Shown piece after piece: positions 23,822-32,867 of a DNA stretch of 41,070 nt. A model generated the notes under the pieces. That model saw nothing but the letters and a program-made list of their open reading frames with translations. It searched no databases and was not told where the DNA came from. This stretch comes from Proteobacteria bacterium SG_bin9 (GTDB taxonomy: Bacteria; Pseudomonadota; Alphaproteobacteria; Rhizobiales; Xanthobacteraceae). The DNA lies in the NCBI GenBank assembly GCA_002083525.1, contig LWDM01000057.1, positions 1 through 41,070 on the forward strand. The letters run 5' to 3'. The position numbers and the translations under genes were made by a program. Position 1 is the first letter of the stretch. Every line of letters begins with the position of its first letter.

Positions 23822-24643
23822 TCAGGCGTAAGGCGGCTTGTCGCGCTTGGCCGGCGACAGTGTGAAAATTTCGACGCCGGTCTCGGTGACGCCGACCGAA
23901 TGCTCGAACTGGGCCGAGAGCGAACGGTCCCGCGTCACCGCGGTCCAGCCGTCCGACAGAATCTTCACATGCGGTTTGCCGAGATTGATCATCGGCTCGA
24001 TGGTGAAGAACATGCCGGGCTTCAGCGGCACGCCCTCGCCGGGGCGGCCGACGTGAATGATGTTCGGCTCGTCGTGGAACATGCGGCCGAGGCCGTGGCC
24101 GCAGAAGTCGCGCACCACGCTCATCTGCTGCGGTTCGACGAAGCTCTGGATCGCGTAACCGATGTCGCCGGTGGTCGCGCCGGGCTTCACGGCGGCGATG
24201 CCGCGCATCATCGCTTCGTAGGTGACCTCGATCAGCCGCTGCGCCTTGCGCGAGATTTCGCCGATCGCATACATGCGGCTCGAATCGCCGTACCAGCCGT
24301 CGACAATGAAGGTGACGTCGACATTGACGATGTCGCCTTCCTTCAGCGGCCGGTCGCCCGGCATGCCGTGGCAGACCACGTGATTGATCGACGTGCAGGT
24401 CGAATAGCGATAGCCGCGATACATCAGCGTCGCCGGGAAGGCGCCGTTGCCGAAAGCGAAGTCGCGGACGAAGTCATCGATCACCGATGTCGGAACGCCC
24501 GGCTTGACGATGTCGGCGAGTTCATCGAGGCAGCGCGCGACCAGCGTGCCGGCGGCACGCATGCCGACAAACGCGGAGGGCCCGTGCAGCTTGATCTGGC
24601 CGGTCTTGCGGAGCGAGGTTTCGGTGGCGTCGACGTAATTCAT
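23822..24643 (-). CDS. map: Type I methionine aminopeptidase
   Basis: The 273-residue enzyme removes the initiator methionine from new proteins. The metal ligands of the pita-bread fold are visible: the two Asp in VNVDVTFIVDGWYGDSSR, the His in CGHGLGRMFHDEP, the Glu in FFTIEPMI and the late Glu in SAQFEHSVGVTETG. The substrate-binding His is in INHVVCHGMPGD. It has the usual length of bacterial type I enzymes without a zinc-finger extension. It lies downstream of sfsA on the same strand across 123 bases and is probably expressed separately. Confidence 0.95.
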   Translation of the reverse strand: MNYVDATETSLRKTGQIKLHGPSAFVGMRAAGTLVARCLDELADIVKPGVPTSVIDDFVRDFAFGNGAFPATLMYRGYRYSTCTSINHVVCHGMPGDRPLKEGDIVNVDVTFIVDGWYGDSSRMYAIGEISRKAQRLIEVTYEAMMRGIAAVKPGATTGDIGYAIQSFVEPQQMSVVRDFCGHGLGRMFHDEPNIIHVGRPGEGVPLKPGMFFTIEPMINLGKPHVKILSDGWTAVTRDRSLSAQFEHSVGVTETGVEIFTLSPAKRDKPPYA

Positions 24644-24766
24644 CAGGGCGGAGCATGCAGGATTCGAGGGGTTGGTGCCAATCTAAGGATTGTCGGGCCT
24701 CATGCAAGCGTGCCCTTTGTCGCTAAGTCTTTGAAGATGCGCCGGAATGCCTGCGTCTCGCCTGGC

Positions 24767-25480
24767 TCAGGGCTCGATCGGCACGCCTTCCGCGAGATTT
24801 ATCCCCTCAACGGTAATCCGGCAGGTGTATGCGATCGCTTCGACGCCCGCGCTGCGGGCGCGATCGAAGGCACGGCCATAGGCCGGATCGATATCACGGG
24901 CGAGGCTGAAGGATGCTGCCGAACCGATCTGGATCACGTAGAGCATGATGGCGCGCGCGCCCGTCGCCCTGATTGCGGCGAGCTCATCGAGATGCTTGGC
25001 GCCGCGTGCGGTGACCGAGTCCGGAAACTCGGCGCAGCCGCGCTCGCGCATCAGATGCACGTTCTTGATTTCGACATAGCAGGGCGGACGCTCGGGATTC
25101 TCGAGCAGAATATCGATGCGCGAGGACGTGCCGTATTTCACTTCGCGGCGAATGGACGTGTAGCCCGCAAGCTCGGGAATGGCATCGCTGGCCAGCGCTT
25201 CGGCAACGATGCTGTTCGGATGACCGGTGTTGACGCCGACCAGCTCAAGACCGCTGCCGAACTCGGCCTCCACCAGTTCCCACGAGTACGGAAGCTTGCG
25301 CGTCGCGCTCGGCGAGCGCGACAGCCACACCCGTGCGCTGGGCGCTTGCAATCCGGTCATCGCGCCGGGATTAGCGACATGCGCGGTGATCATCTCACCG
25401 TTCCCGAGAATGACGTCGGCGAGAAAGCGTTTGTAACGCTTCACCAATGTCGCGGGAACGAGCGGTGACGCAAACTTCAT
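24767..25480 (-). CDS. sfsA: SfsA family DNA/RNA nuclease-like protein
   Basis: The 237-residue protein matches SfsA in length and motifs: ITAHVANPGAMTGL near 35-48, VGVNTGHPN, and the PD-(D/E)XK-like core RIDILLEN with CYVEIKNVHL. SfsA was named for a maltose phenotype in E. coli, and its nuclease fold suggests DNA or RNA binding. The frame extends to 25591, but the ATG at 25480 overlaps the mscS stop (ATGA), which marks the coupled start. It forms a two-gene unit with the mechanosensitive channel gene. Confidence 0.93.
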   Translation of the reverse strand: MKFASPLVPATLVKRYKRFLADVILGNGEMITAHVANPGAMTGLQAPSARVWLSRSPSATRKLPYSWELVEAEFGSGLELVGVNTGHPNSIVAEALASDAIPELAGYTSIRREVKYGTSSRIDILLENPERPPCYVEIKNVHLMRERGCAEFPDSVTARGAKHLDELAAIRATGARAIMLYVIQIGSAASFSLARDIDPAYGRAFDRARSAGVEAIAYTCRITVEGINLAEGVPIEP

Positions 25481-26796
25481 GCAGGGGACGGAGGGTTCTC
25501 GAGCGTCGCGTCCACCGGCAGCGCGCCGCGCACCCGGATATCGCGCACCGGATAGGGCACGCGAATGCCTTCGCGCTTGAATGCGTCCCACAACGACATC
25601 ATCACGTCGCTCTTGACGTTGTCCATGCCCGCATAGGGATCGGCGATCCAGAACGTCAGCGAGAAGCGCATGCCGTATTCAGCGAATTCCGTAATCTGGC
25701 AGCCGGGCGGACGATCCTGCTTGACCCGCGGCGTCGCGGTGGCGACCTGAACCGCGAGTTCGCAGACCTTGCGCGGATCGGCGTCGTAGTTGGTCGAGAA
25801 CGCGACCTTCACCAGCGTGTCCTTGTCGGTGTAGGTCCAGTTGACGACCTTTTGCGTGATCAGATCTTCATTCGGGATCAGGAATTCGCGGCCGTCGCCC
25901 GCGGCGACCGATATGTAGCGCGTGTTCATCGTGTTGATGCGGCCGAAACTGTCGCCGATGGTGACGAGGTCGCCCGGCTTCACGGATTTGTCGGCGAGCA
26001 AAATCACGCCGGAGATGAAGTTGGCGACGATCTTCTGCAGGCCGAAGCCGATACCGACGCCGACCGCGCCGGTGAAGACCGCGAGCGCCGCGAGATTGAT
26101 GCCGACGGCGCCGAGCACCAGCGCCACCGCCGCGATCATCAGCAGCAACCGCACCAGCTTGGTCAGCAGCACTTGCACCGACGGCGTCAGGTCGTGCGAC
26201 GCGTTGATGCGCGTCTCGATGAAATTGCTGATGATGTTGGCGATCCACAGCGTGATCGCCATCAGCGCCACAAGCTTGATGATCAGGAGCGGGGAAAGGC
26301 GCAAACCGCCGAGATCGATCGCGATCGAGTCGAGCGCTTCGGTCGTCGGCTTCAGTAGTCCGACAATGCTCAGAGCAGCGATCAGCCAGGCCGACACCGA
26401 GATCAGCCGCACGGCAAATTCGTTGCGGATGAAGCTCGTGGCGAAACGGATGATCAGCCAGGCGGTGGCAAGGCTTGCGGCAACGGCGAGCAGGTAGCTG
26501 CGGCTCGGCCAGGTTGAGGCGACCATGACGAGGCGGGTGATCGCAATCAGCAACGCGAAGATGACGGTCGTCAGGCTCCGCATCAGGATGCGGATGAAGA
26601 GACGCAGCGGCGCGGGCCATCCCATCGCCAGCGATGAGACGTCGGTTCTGGCGCGCACGGCGGCCGAGACGGCATAGGCGAAGCCGGCGCCGATCAGGAT
26701 CAGTCCGATCTGGAGGTAAAACCATGGCGAGGTGAACTCGGCGCCGACCGAGCGCGCGGCGCCATGCAGCAGTTCGGAGATTTCGTTCAAGTCCAT
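25477..26796 (-). CDS. MscS-type mechanosensitive ion channel
   Basis: The 439-residue membrane protein has about six hydrophobic helices. The pore helix, near residues 235-268 (VFTGAVGVGIGFGLQKIVANF), carries the Gly/Ala pattern of MscS TM3. A MscS beta domain follows (about 270-400: KPGDLVTIGDSFGRINTMN, EFLIPNEDLI). It releases solutes under osmotic downshock. It has more N-terminal helices than E. coli MscS, as in many alphaproteobacterial paralogues. It is cotranslated with sfsA, the stop overlapping that start by four bases, and is divergent from the cation/proton antiporter, so both flanking genes deal with ion balance. Confidence 0.92.
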   Translation of the reverse strand: MDLNEISELLHGAARSVGAEFTSPWFYLQIGLILIGAGFAYAVSAAVRARTDVSSLAMGWPAPLRLFIRILMRSLTTVIFALLIAITRLVMVASTWPSRSYLLAVAASLATAWLIIRFATSFIRNEFAVRLISVSAWLIAALSIVGLLKPTTEALDSIAIDLGGLRLSPLLIIKLVALMAITLWIANIISNFIETRINASHDLTPSVQVLLTKLVRLLLMIAAVALVLGAVGINLAALAVFTGAVGVGIGFGLQKIVANFISGVILLADKSVKPGDLVTIGDSFGRINTMNTRYISVAAGDGREFLIPNEDLITQKVVNWTYTDKDTLVKVAFSTNYDADPRKVCELAVQVATATPRVKQDRPPGCQITEFAEYGMRFSLTFWIADPYAGMDNVKSDVMMSLWDAFKREGIRVPYPVRDIRVRGALPVDATLENPPSPA

Positions 26797-26912
26797 CGTG
26801 GGTCTCTCTGCAGGCGGGACGCGATGTCAGACGCGATTCGGAAGGGGCGGTGCAGAGTTTGCACTGCCGGCGGCGGAAGCGCCACGTGATGCGGACCGCG
26901 TGTGTGCGGATA

Positions 26913-26934
26913 CCCCAGAAAATGGGGCTGTTTT
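26913..26934 (+). terminator. Short hairpin plus T-run in the antiporter leader
   Basis: CCCCA-GAAAA-TGGGG (26913-26927) is followed by CTGTTTT. It resembles a small intrinsic terminator but lies 82 bases before the antiporter start with no + strand gene upstream, so it might be an attenuator. The stem has only five pairs and the case is weak. Confidence 0.35.
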
Positions 26935-27015
26935 GCGGTCGTTTGGAATTTCGGTTTGCGTTCGGCCGCTGCAACGATATGCATTGTTATCGTCCCTCTT
27001 ACACAGCCGGAATCA

Positions 27016-28809
27016 ATGAGTTCCGTCGATTCGGTCAACATCGCCATTTTGCTCGGCGCCGTCCTGGTGATGGCCGGCATCATGTCGAGCCTGATCGCGT
27101 TGCGGTTCGGCGCACCGTTGCTGCTGGTCTTCCTCGGGGTTGGAGTGCTGGCGGGCGAAAACGGACCCGGCGGCCTGAAATTCGATGACGTCAAATCGAC
27201 ATATCTCGTCGGCTCGGTGGCGCTGGCGCTGATCCTGTTCGACGGCGGACTTAGAACCCGCTTTCAGGCCATTCGCGCGGTGCTGGCGCCGTCGATGGTG
27301 CTCGCGACCTTCGGCGTGCTGATCACCGCATTGCTGACCGCGCCGGTGGCGCACTACACGCTCGGTCTCGATTGGGTCGAGGCATTGCTGGTCGGCGCGG
27401 TTGTCGCCTCGACCGATGCCGCGGCCGTGTTCCTGCTGGTTCACGCCCAGGGGCTGCGGCTGCGTCCGCGCGTCGGCGCAACGCTTGAGGTCGAATCCGG
27501 CACCAACGATCCGTTCGCGGTGTTTCTGACACTGATGCTGGTCGAACTGCTCTCGCTCGGCCAGAGCACGGTCTGGCAGGTGATTTGGCAGCTCGCGCGG
27601 GAAGCATTGCTGGGGACCTTGTTCGGTGTCCTGGGCGGGCGACTGGTGGTGCTGGGATTGAACCGCGTCGCTCTGCCGCAGGGGCTGCACGCCCCGTTCG
27701 TGACGACCGCTGCGCTCGTGATCTTCGGCATGACGCAGATGGCGCACGGCTCGGGCTTTCTCGCGGTCTATCTCGCCGGCATGGTGATCGGCAACCGGCC
27801 GACCCGCGCGCACAATTCGGTGGTGGCGTTTCTCGATGCGGCGACCTGGCTCGCGCAGATCGTGATGTTCGTGTTGCTCGGACTTCTGGTGTGGCCGGGG
27901 CGTCTGCTCGAGACGCTCGTTCCGGCGATCGCGGTCGCGATTACGCTGACCCTGATCGCGCGGCCGGCCGCGGTGGTGCTGTGCCTTCTGCCGTTCCGCT
28001 TCCAGTGGCGGGAGAAGATCTTCATTTCATGGGTGGGCTTGCGCGGTGCGGTTGCGATTTTCCTCGCGTCGATTCCGCTGCTTGTCGGGTTGCCGAAGGC
28101 CAACATCTATTTCGACGTTGCCTTCGTCATCGTGCTGATCTCGCTGCTGCTCCAGGGTTGGACCATCGGCTTCGCCGCACGAAAGCTGCATGTCGCCTTG
28201 CCGCGCAGCGAAGGCTCGCCGCGGCGTATCGAACTCGATCTGCCGGGTCAGCTCGAACAGCAACTCGTCGGCTATCCGGTGCGGGCCAAGAGCCTGTTCT
28301 ATCGGCGTGGTCTTTTTCCGTCATGGTCGAAGCCGACGCTCGTCATCCGCGACGAGAAAATATTGTCGCCGCAAGAAGCGGAGCCGGTCGCACCGGGCGA
28401 TTACATCTATCTGCTGGCGCCGCCGGAACGCGCACAGGCGCTCGACCGCTTCTTTATCGACATGTCGCCGACCTCGGCGCCCGATCCGCATCTACTCGGC
28501 GAGTTCGTCGTCTCGGGCGAAACCACGTTGAAGGATCTGGCGGCGGCTTATGGCATCGCCATTCCGCCGGATGAAGCCGATCGCTCGGTCGCGGATTACT
28601 TCGACCTGCATCTCGATCGTGTGCCGACCGTCGGCGCGACCTTGCCGCTCGACAGCATCGTGCTGGTGGTGCGCTCCATCAGCGGCACCCGTGCGCACGT
28701 CATCGGCCTGCGGTTGCCGGAAGATGAGGACGACAAGCCGCCGCCGACGCGCAGGGACGTTCTACGGCAACGTTTGCGGCGCGCATGGCGGGAGTTGTCG
28801 GGCGCTTAG
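27016..28809 (+). CDS. CPA1-family potassium (or sodium)/proton antiporter with C-terminal regulatory domain
   Basis: The 597-residue protein has about 12 membrane helices (1-400) with the CPA1 signatures VVASTDAAAVFLL and EVESGTNDPFAVF, which hold the ion-binding Asp and Asn-Asp. A cytoplasmic C-terminal part follows (about 410-597) with a TrkA-C-like segment (VIRDEKILSPQEAEPVAPGDYIYLLAP) and a CorC/HlyC-like tail. The layout fits NhaP2/CvrA-type K+/H+ antiporters that export potassium. The frame opens at 26902, but ATG 27016 begins the first helix. It is divergent from mscS. Its stop overlaps the stop of the convergent ABC ATPase gene. Confidence 0.9.
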   Translation: MSSVDSVNIAILLGAVLVMAGIMSSLIALRFGAPLLLVFLGVGVLAGENGPGGLKFDDVKSTYLVGSVALALILFDGGLRTRFQAIRAVLAPSMVLATFGVLITALLTAPVAHYTLGLDWVEALLVGAVVASTDAAAVFLLVHAQGLRLRPRVGATLEVESGTNDPFAVFLTLMLVELLSLGQSTVWQVIWQLAREALLGTLFGVLGGRLVVLGLNRVALPQGLHAPFVTTAALVIFGMTQMAHGSGFLAVYLAGMVIGNRPTRAHNSVVAFLDAATWLAQIVMFVLLGLLVWPGRLLETLVPAIAVAITLTLIARPAAVVLCLLPFRFQWREKIFISWVGLRGAVAIFLASIPLLVGLPKANIYFDVAFVIVLISLLLQGWTIGFAARKLHVALPRSEGSPRRIELDLPGQLEQQLVGYPVRAKSLFYRRGLFPSWSKPTLVIRDEKILSPQEAEPVAPGDYIYLLAPPERAQALDRFFIDMSPTSAPDPHLLGEFVVSGETTLKDLAAAYGIAIPPDEADRSVADYFDLHLDRVPTVGATLPLDSIVLVVRSISGTRAHVIGLRLPEDEDDKPPPTRRDVLRQRLRRAWRELSGA

Positions 28810-29579
28810 AGTGCGCGCGAGGGCACGAGCACTGGGCCGTCCGGCGTATCGACGCGGTTGACTGACACGCCGAACACCTCGGCGATCCGCTCCAGCGTCA
28901 GCGCCTCGTGCGGTGTGCCGCTGGCGACGATGCGCCCCTCATTCATCAGTACGACCTTGTCGGCGAAGCGCATGGCCAGCGCGAGATTGTGGATGATGGC
29001 GATTACTGCCGCGCCTTGTCTGGCGACGCTGCGCAATAGCTCCATCACGATCAGCCGGTGCCGCTCGTCGAGCGACGCGGTCGGCTCGTCGGCGATGAGC
29101 ACGGGTGCTTCCGTCGCCAGCGCGCGGGCGATGGCGACGCGCGCGCACTCGCCGCCGGAGAGCGTCGTGATCAGCCGATCGGCGAACGGTGCAACGGATG
29201 TCGCCGCCATGGCGCGGGTAATCGCCGCGCGGTCCGCCTCGGTCTTGCGCGAGAACGGATCGGCGTGCGGCTCGCGGCCGAGTGCGACAATGGCGTCGAC
29301 TCGCATCGGCCAATGGAATTCGTGACCTTGCGGCAGATAGGCCAAAGCTCGCGCGCGCTCGCGCAGCGTCATCGCTGCAAACGGCTTGCCGTCGAAGGTG
29401 ACGTCGCCGTCGCTCGCAATCAGACCTGCGAGCGCGCGAGCGAGTGTGGTCTTGCCGGCGCCGTTCGGGCCGGCGAGGATCGTCAACTCGCCGGGCGTGA
29501 GCGCAATGTCGGCGTTGTCGACGATGCGGCGGCCGTTGCGAACGACGGTGAGTGCGCGGCCTGCGAGGAGGGACGTCAT
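28806..29579 (-). CDS. Metal-chelate ABC transporter ATPase (FecE/BtuD/HmuV type)
   Basis: The 257-residue ATPase has Walker A GPNGAGKT (37-44), signature LSGGECARVAIARAL, Walker B VLIADEPTASLDE and the switch His in AIIHNL. It belongs to the group powering FecCD-type importers of siderophores, haem or cobalamin. Its start overlaps the permease stop by four bases (29576-29579). Its stop overlaps the antiporter stop on the other strand. The binding protein is encoded divergently at 30661. The cargo cannot be decided from the ATPase. Confidence 0.92.
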   Translation of the reverse strand: MTSLLAGRALTVVRNGRRIVDNADIALTPGELTILAGPNGAGKTTLARALAGLIASDGDVTFDGKPFAAMTLRERARALAYLPQGHEFHWPMRVDAIVALGREPHADPFSRKTEADRAAITRAMAATSVAPFADRLITTLSGGECARVAIARALATEAPVLIADEPTASLDERHRLIVMELLRSVARQGAAVIAIIHNLALAMRFADKVVLMNEGRIVASGTPHEALTLERIAEVFGVSVNRVDTPDGPVLVPSRAL

Positions 29580-30586
29580 AGCGTCGAGTCCTCCAACGCT
29601 CTGCGCTCGCGAAAAATCATCGCGAGGAAGAACGGCACGCCGATCAGCGCGGTGACGACGCCGATCTTGATCTCGATCACGGCCGGGATCAGCCGGACCA
29701 CGATATCGGCGGCGATCAGAAGCGCCGCGCCCGCGAGCGCGGACGGCAGCAGCACCCGTGCCGGATCTGAGCCGTAGAATCGCCGCACCAGATGCGGCGC
29801 GACCAGTCCGACAAACGAGATCGCGCCGGCCACGGCGACCGCCGAGCCGACGCCGAGCGCGACGCCGATGACAACGAGAATGCGCGTGCGCTCGACATTG
29901 ACGCCGAGCGAGGCGGCCGCATCCTCGCCGAGCGTTAGGGCGCGGAAGGCGCTTGCGTTCGATGCGAGCACGAGCCAGCTCGCGACCATGAACGGGGCTG
30001 CGAGCCAGACGTGGTTGATACTGCGGTCCTGCAGCGAGCCGAGTAGCCAGAACGCGATTTCAAGCGCAATGAAAGGATTGGGCGCAAGGTTGAGAATGAG
30101 CGCGATGGCAGCGCCCGCGAGACTTGCCAGTGCAAGGCCGGCCAGCAGCGTGACCGTCAGCGAGGCGCGGCGGCCGGCAATCGCCACCAGCGCGCCCACC
30201 GAGAGCAGCGCGCCGGCGATGCCGCCGAGCGGTACCGCGATCGACAGCGCGGTGGCGAATCCGAACGCCATGATCGCGGCTGCTGCGGCCGCGGCGGCCT
30301 GCGGTGCGCCGAACAGGCTCGGCTCGGCGAGCGGATTGCGCAAAAGTCCTTGTAGCGATGCCCCAGCTAAACCGAACGTTGCGCCGATCAGCGCGGCGAG
30401 CAGCGTGCGCGGCAGGCGGATGTCACGAACGATGATCGATGCTGCGCCTTCGTCCGCGAACAGCGCTTTGATCGCGGTCAGCGGAGGGAATTGTGCCGGA
30501 CCCGTCAACAGCGACGCGATCATCAGCGCGACGACGGCCAAGGCCAGTGCGGCAGTGATGAAGCGGGATGTCGCAAGCGATGTCAT
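29576..30586 (-). CDS. FecCD-family metal-chelate ABC permease
   Basis: The protein (336 residues from ATG 30586) has about ten membrane helices and the FecCD/BtuC signatures RLPRTLLAALIGATFGLAGASLQGLLRNPLA (residues differ slightly by member) and GLVAPHLVRRFYG. It forms a homodimeric channel for a siderophore, haem or cobalamin. The frame is open to 30649, but that start would leave only 11 bases to the divergent binding-protein gene; 30586 leaves 74 bases for two promoters. Neither start has a strong ribosome site. Confidence 0.9.
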   Translation of the reverse strand: MTSLATSRFITAALALAVVALMIASLLTGPAQFPPLTAIKALFADEGAASIIVRDIRLPRTLLAALIGATFGLAGASLQGLLRNPLAEPSLFGAPQAAAAAAAAIMAFGFATALSIAVPLGGIAGALLSVGALVAIAGRRASLTVTLLAGLALASLAGAAIALILNLAPNPFIALEIAFWLLGSLQDRSINHVWLAAPFMVASWLVLASNASAFRALTLGEDAAASLGVNVERTRILVVIGVALGVGSAVAVAGAISFVGLVAPHLVRRFYGSDPARVLLPSALAGAALLIAADIVVRLIPAVIEIKIGVVTALIGVPFFLAMIFRERRALEDSTL

Positions 30587-30660
30587 GCGTCGGGTGAGGT
30601 CCGATGGGCCGTGGCGCGGCGGGCTGACGCGCCCGGCGAGGCGTGGCATAACCGGGCGGC

Positions 30661-31494
30661 ATGATCAAGAAAACAGTCGTTGTCTGGCTCGGTCTCTGTG
30701 CCTGGTGCCTTGCCTCGGGCGCGAGTTTCGCCGCCGACACGCCGCGCCGGATCGTCTCGTTCAATCTCTGTACCGATCAGCTGCTGCTGGCGCTCGCCGA
30801 TCCGTCGCAGATCGCGGGCCTGTCGCCGTATGCGGTCAATCCGGCAATGTCGGTGATGACGGTGGCGGCCGCGCCATACCGCAAGCTCGATTGGGATGCG
30901 GAGTCGGTGGTCGATCTTGCACCCGATCTCGTGCTGACCGCACCGAGCCATCGTCCGATCCGCGCCATGCTGGCGTCGATGGGTGTGCGAGTCGCTGAGA
31001 TTCCCTTCATCGTCGACATCGAGGCGGCGAAGCGGCAGGCGCGCGAAGTCGGCGCGCTGGTCGGACATCCGGAGCGTGGCGAGGCACTTGCTCGGCAAAT
31101 CGAGGTGTCCGAACTGAAACTGGCATCCGCATCGGCTTCACGAGCGCGCACGGCGCTGTTGATCGGCCGTGGCGGCTATACGGAAGGCGCCGCAAGCCTG
31201 CCTTCGGCGATGTTGCGTGCGGCAGGTTTTCGCCCTCCGGCGATCGCACCAAAAGGATTTGGCGGGTTTGTCTCACTCGAACGCTTGCTGGTCGATGGGC
31301 CGGAGGTGCTGGTGACGCAGGATGTGCCGCGAGAAGCCCAAGATCAGGGCGCGCTTTACATCACTCACCCTGCGGTGGTTGCGCGTTACGCCGAGCGGCG
31401 CATCAATCTGCCCGCGCGTTACACGCTCTGTGGCGGGCCGGCGTTGTTGCAGGGACTTGAGTACCTGGAAGATGCCGTCAAAGCACTGCGCTGA
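30661..31494 (+). CDS. Metal-chelate ABC transporter substrate-binding protein (BtuF/FepB-like)
   Basis: The 277-residue protein has a signal peptide (cut near SFA-ADT) and a class III (TroA/BtuF) binding fold. It starts RRIVSFNLCTDQLLLALADPSQIAGLS, with two lobes joined by a long helix (about 115-145). The family carries cobalamin, haem and ferric siderophores. It is divergent from its permease and ATPase genes. No cobalamin riboswitch is evident in the 74-base gap, so iron chelates are as likely as B12. The gene ends six bases before the convergent modC stop. Confidence 0.87.
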   Translation: MIKKTVVVWLGLCAWCLASGASFAADTPRRIVSFNLCTDQLLLALADPSQIAGLSPYAVNPAMSVMTVAAAPYRKLDWDAESVVDLAPDLVLTAPSHRPIRAMLASMGVRVAEIPFIVDIEAAKRQAREVGALVGHPERGEALARQIEVSELKLASASASRARTALLIGRGGYTEGAASLPSAMLRAAGFRPPAIAPKGFGGFVSLERLLVDGPEVLVTQDVPREAQDQGALYITHPAVVARYAERRINLPARYTLCGGPALLQGLEYLEDAVKALR

Positions 31495-31499
31495 ACCTG

Positions 31500-32162
31500 T
31501 CAGCGCAGAATCTCCACACCGCCGGATGCAACGATCTGGCCGCGCTTGAGCAGCACGATATGCGAGGCGATCTGGCGCAATTCGTCCGTGTCGTGGCTGA
31601 CATAGACCATCGGGATCGCGGCTTCATCGCGCAGCCGGACCAGGTACGGCAGAATCTCTTCCTTGCGTTCATCGTCGAGTGAACCGAGCGGTTCGTCGAG
31701 TAACAGCAAACGCGGCTTCGACAGCAGTGCGCGGCCGATCGCAATCCGCTGCCGTTCACCGCCGGAGAGATTGCCGGGCCGCCGGTCCAGCAGATGGCCG
31801 ATATCGAGCAGATTGACGATGCGATCCTGCTCGGATGTGTCGGGCGCAAGCCCGTTCATGCGGCGGCCGTAATCGAGGTTGCGGCGAACGTCCAGCTGCG
31901 GAAACAGCCGCGCATCCTGAAAGACGTAGCCGATGCGCCGGCGATGCGCCGGGATGTGCAGTGCCTGCGCGGTATCGTCGAGCGTCTGGCCGTCGATGGT
32001 AATGGTGCCGCGATCGGGTCGGGTGAGTCCGGCGATCATGCCGAGGATCGACGTCTTGCCGGCACCGGACGTCCCGAACAGGCCGGTGACGCGACTGTCG
32101 CTCGCAAACGTTACATCAATCGAGAACCGGCCGAGACGTTTGCCGACATCCATCTTCAGCAT
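31500..32162 (-). CDS. modC: Molybdate ABC transporter ATPase lacking the TOBE domain
   Basis: The 220-residue ATPase has Walker A GTSGAGKT (30-37), signature LSGGERQRIAIGRAL, Walker B LLLLDEPLGSLDDE and switch His in YVSHDTDEL. Sequence and position after modA and modB identify it as ModC. Typical ModC proteins are about 350 residues with a C-terminal TOBE (Mop) domain that binds molybdate and gives feedback. This one stops right after the nucleotide-binding domain, and the next bases belong to the convergent binding-protein gene. Transport should work, but molybdate trans-inhibition would be missing. The ATG lies two bases after the modB stop. Confidence 0.9.
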   Translation of the reverse strand: MLKMDVGKRLGRFSIDVTFASDSRVTGLFGTSGAGKTSILGMIAGLTRPDRGTITIDGQTLDDTAQALHIPAHRRRIGYVFQDARLFPQLDVRRNLDYGRRMNGLAPDTSEQDRIVNLLDIGHLLDRRPGNLSGGERQRIAIGRALLSKPRLLLLDEPLGSLDDERKEEILPYLVRLRDEAAIPMVYVSHDTDELRQIASHIVLLKRGQIVASGGVEILR

Positions 32163-32164
32163 GG

Positions 32165-32860
32165 TCAGATTCCGTGCAACCGCTGCGTCGCGCGCCGCGA
32201 CAGAATTTCCGATGCAATCAGAGCCACGACGGAAATGATGACGGAAATGACGATGAGCCGCAGCGCCGCGGTGTCGCCGCTCGGCGTCTGGATTAGCGAA
32301 TAAATCGCGGCGGAGATCGTCTGCGTCTCGCCGGGAATGTTGGACACGAATGTAATGGTTGCACCGAACTCGCCGATAGCTTTAGCGAAAGCGAGCACCA
32401 TGCCGGCGACAATGCCCGGCAATGCCAGCGGCAGCGTGACGGTCGTGAACACGCGCCACGGCGCCGCGCCGAGCGTGCTGGCCGCTTGTTCAAGTTTGCG
32501 GTCGACGGCCTCGATCGACAGCCTTATCGGCCGTACCAGCAGCGGAAACGCCATCACGCCGCAAGCGAGCGCCGCGCCGGTCCAGCGGAACGAGAACACA
32601 ATGCCGAGGTTGTCGGCGAGCCACGCGCCGACAAGACCGCGGCGGCCGAAGGTCAAGAGCAGCAGATAGCCGGTGACGACCGGCGGCAGCACCAGCGGCA
32701 GGTGAATCACCGCATCCAGCAGCGACTTGCCCCAAAAGTCGGAACGCGCCAGCAGCCATGCGATGCCGATCGCAAGCGGCGTTGCGATAAGTGTGGCGAC
32801 AAGGGCCACGCGAATGGACAGCAGGATTGCTGTCCATTCCTCGGGTGTCAGCTCAGGCAC
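32165..32860 (-). CDS. modB: Molybdate ABC transporter permease
   Basis: The 231-residue inner-membrane protein has about five or six helices and the ModB/CysT-type coupling loop (AASTLGAAPWRVFTTVTLPLA, near 127-147). It forms the molybdate channel with ModC. It lies between modA (seven-base gap) and modC (two-base gap) in a tight operon on the minus strand. Length and motifs are normal. Confidence 0.94.
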   Translation of the reverse strand: MPELTPEEWTAILLSIRVALVATLIATPLAIGIAWLLARSDFWGKSLLDAVIHLPLVLPPVVTGYLLLLTFGRRGLVGAWLADNLGIVFSFRWTGAALACGVMAFPLLVRPIRLSIEAVDRKLEQAASTLGAAPWRVFTTVTLPLALPGIVAGMVLAFAKAIGEFGATITFVSNIPGETQTISAAIYSLIQTPSGDTAALRLIVISVIISVVALIASEILSRRATQRLHGI

Positions 32861-32867
32861 GGATCGG

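Noticed and set aside
23900..25468. A 522-codon + strand open frame across map and sfsA
   Set aside because: It is antisense to two well-conserved genes and has the His/Arg/Asp-rich composition of a shadow frame.
30587..30660. A cobalamin riboswitch between the FecCD permease and its binding protein
   Set aside because: The gap is only 74 bases, too short for the usual aptamer, and no B12-box-like sequence is seen.
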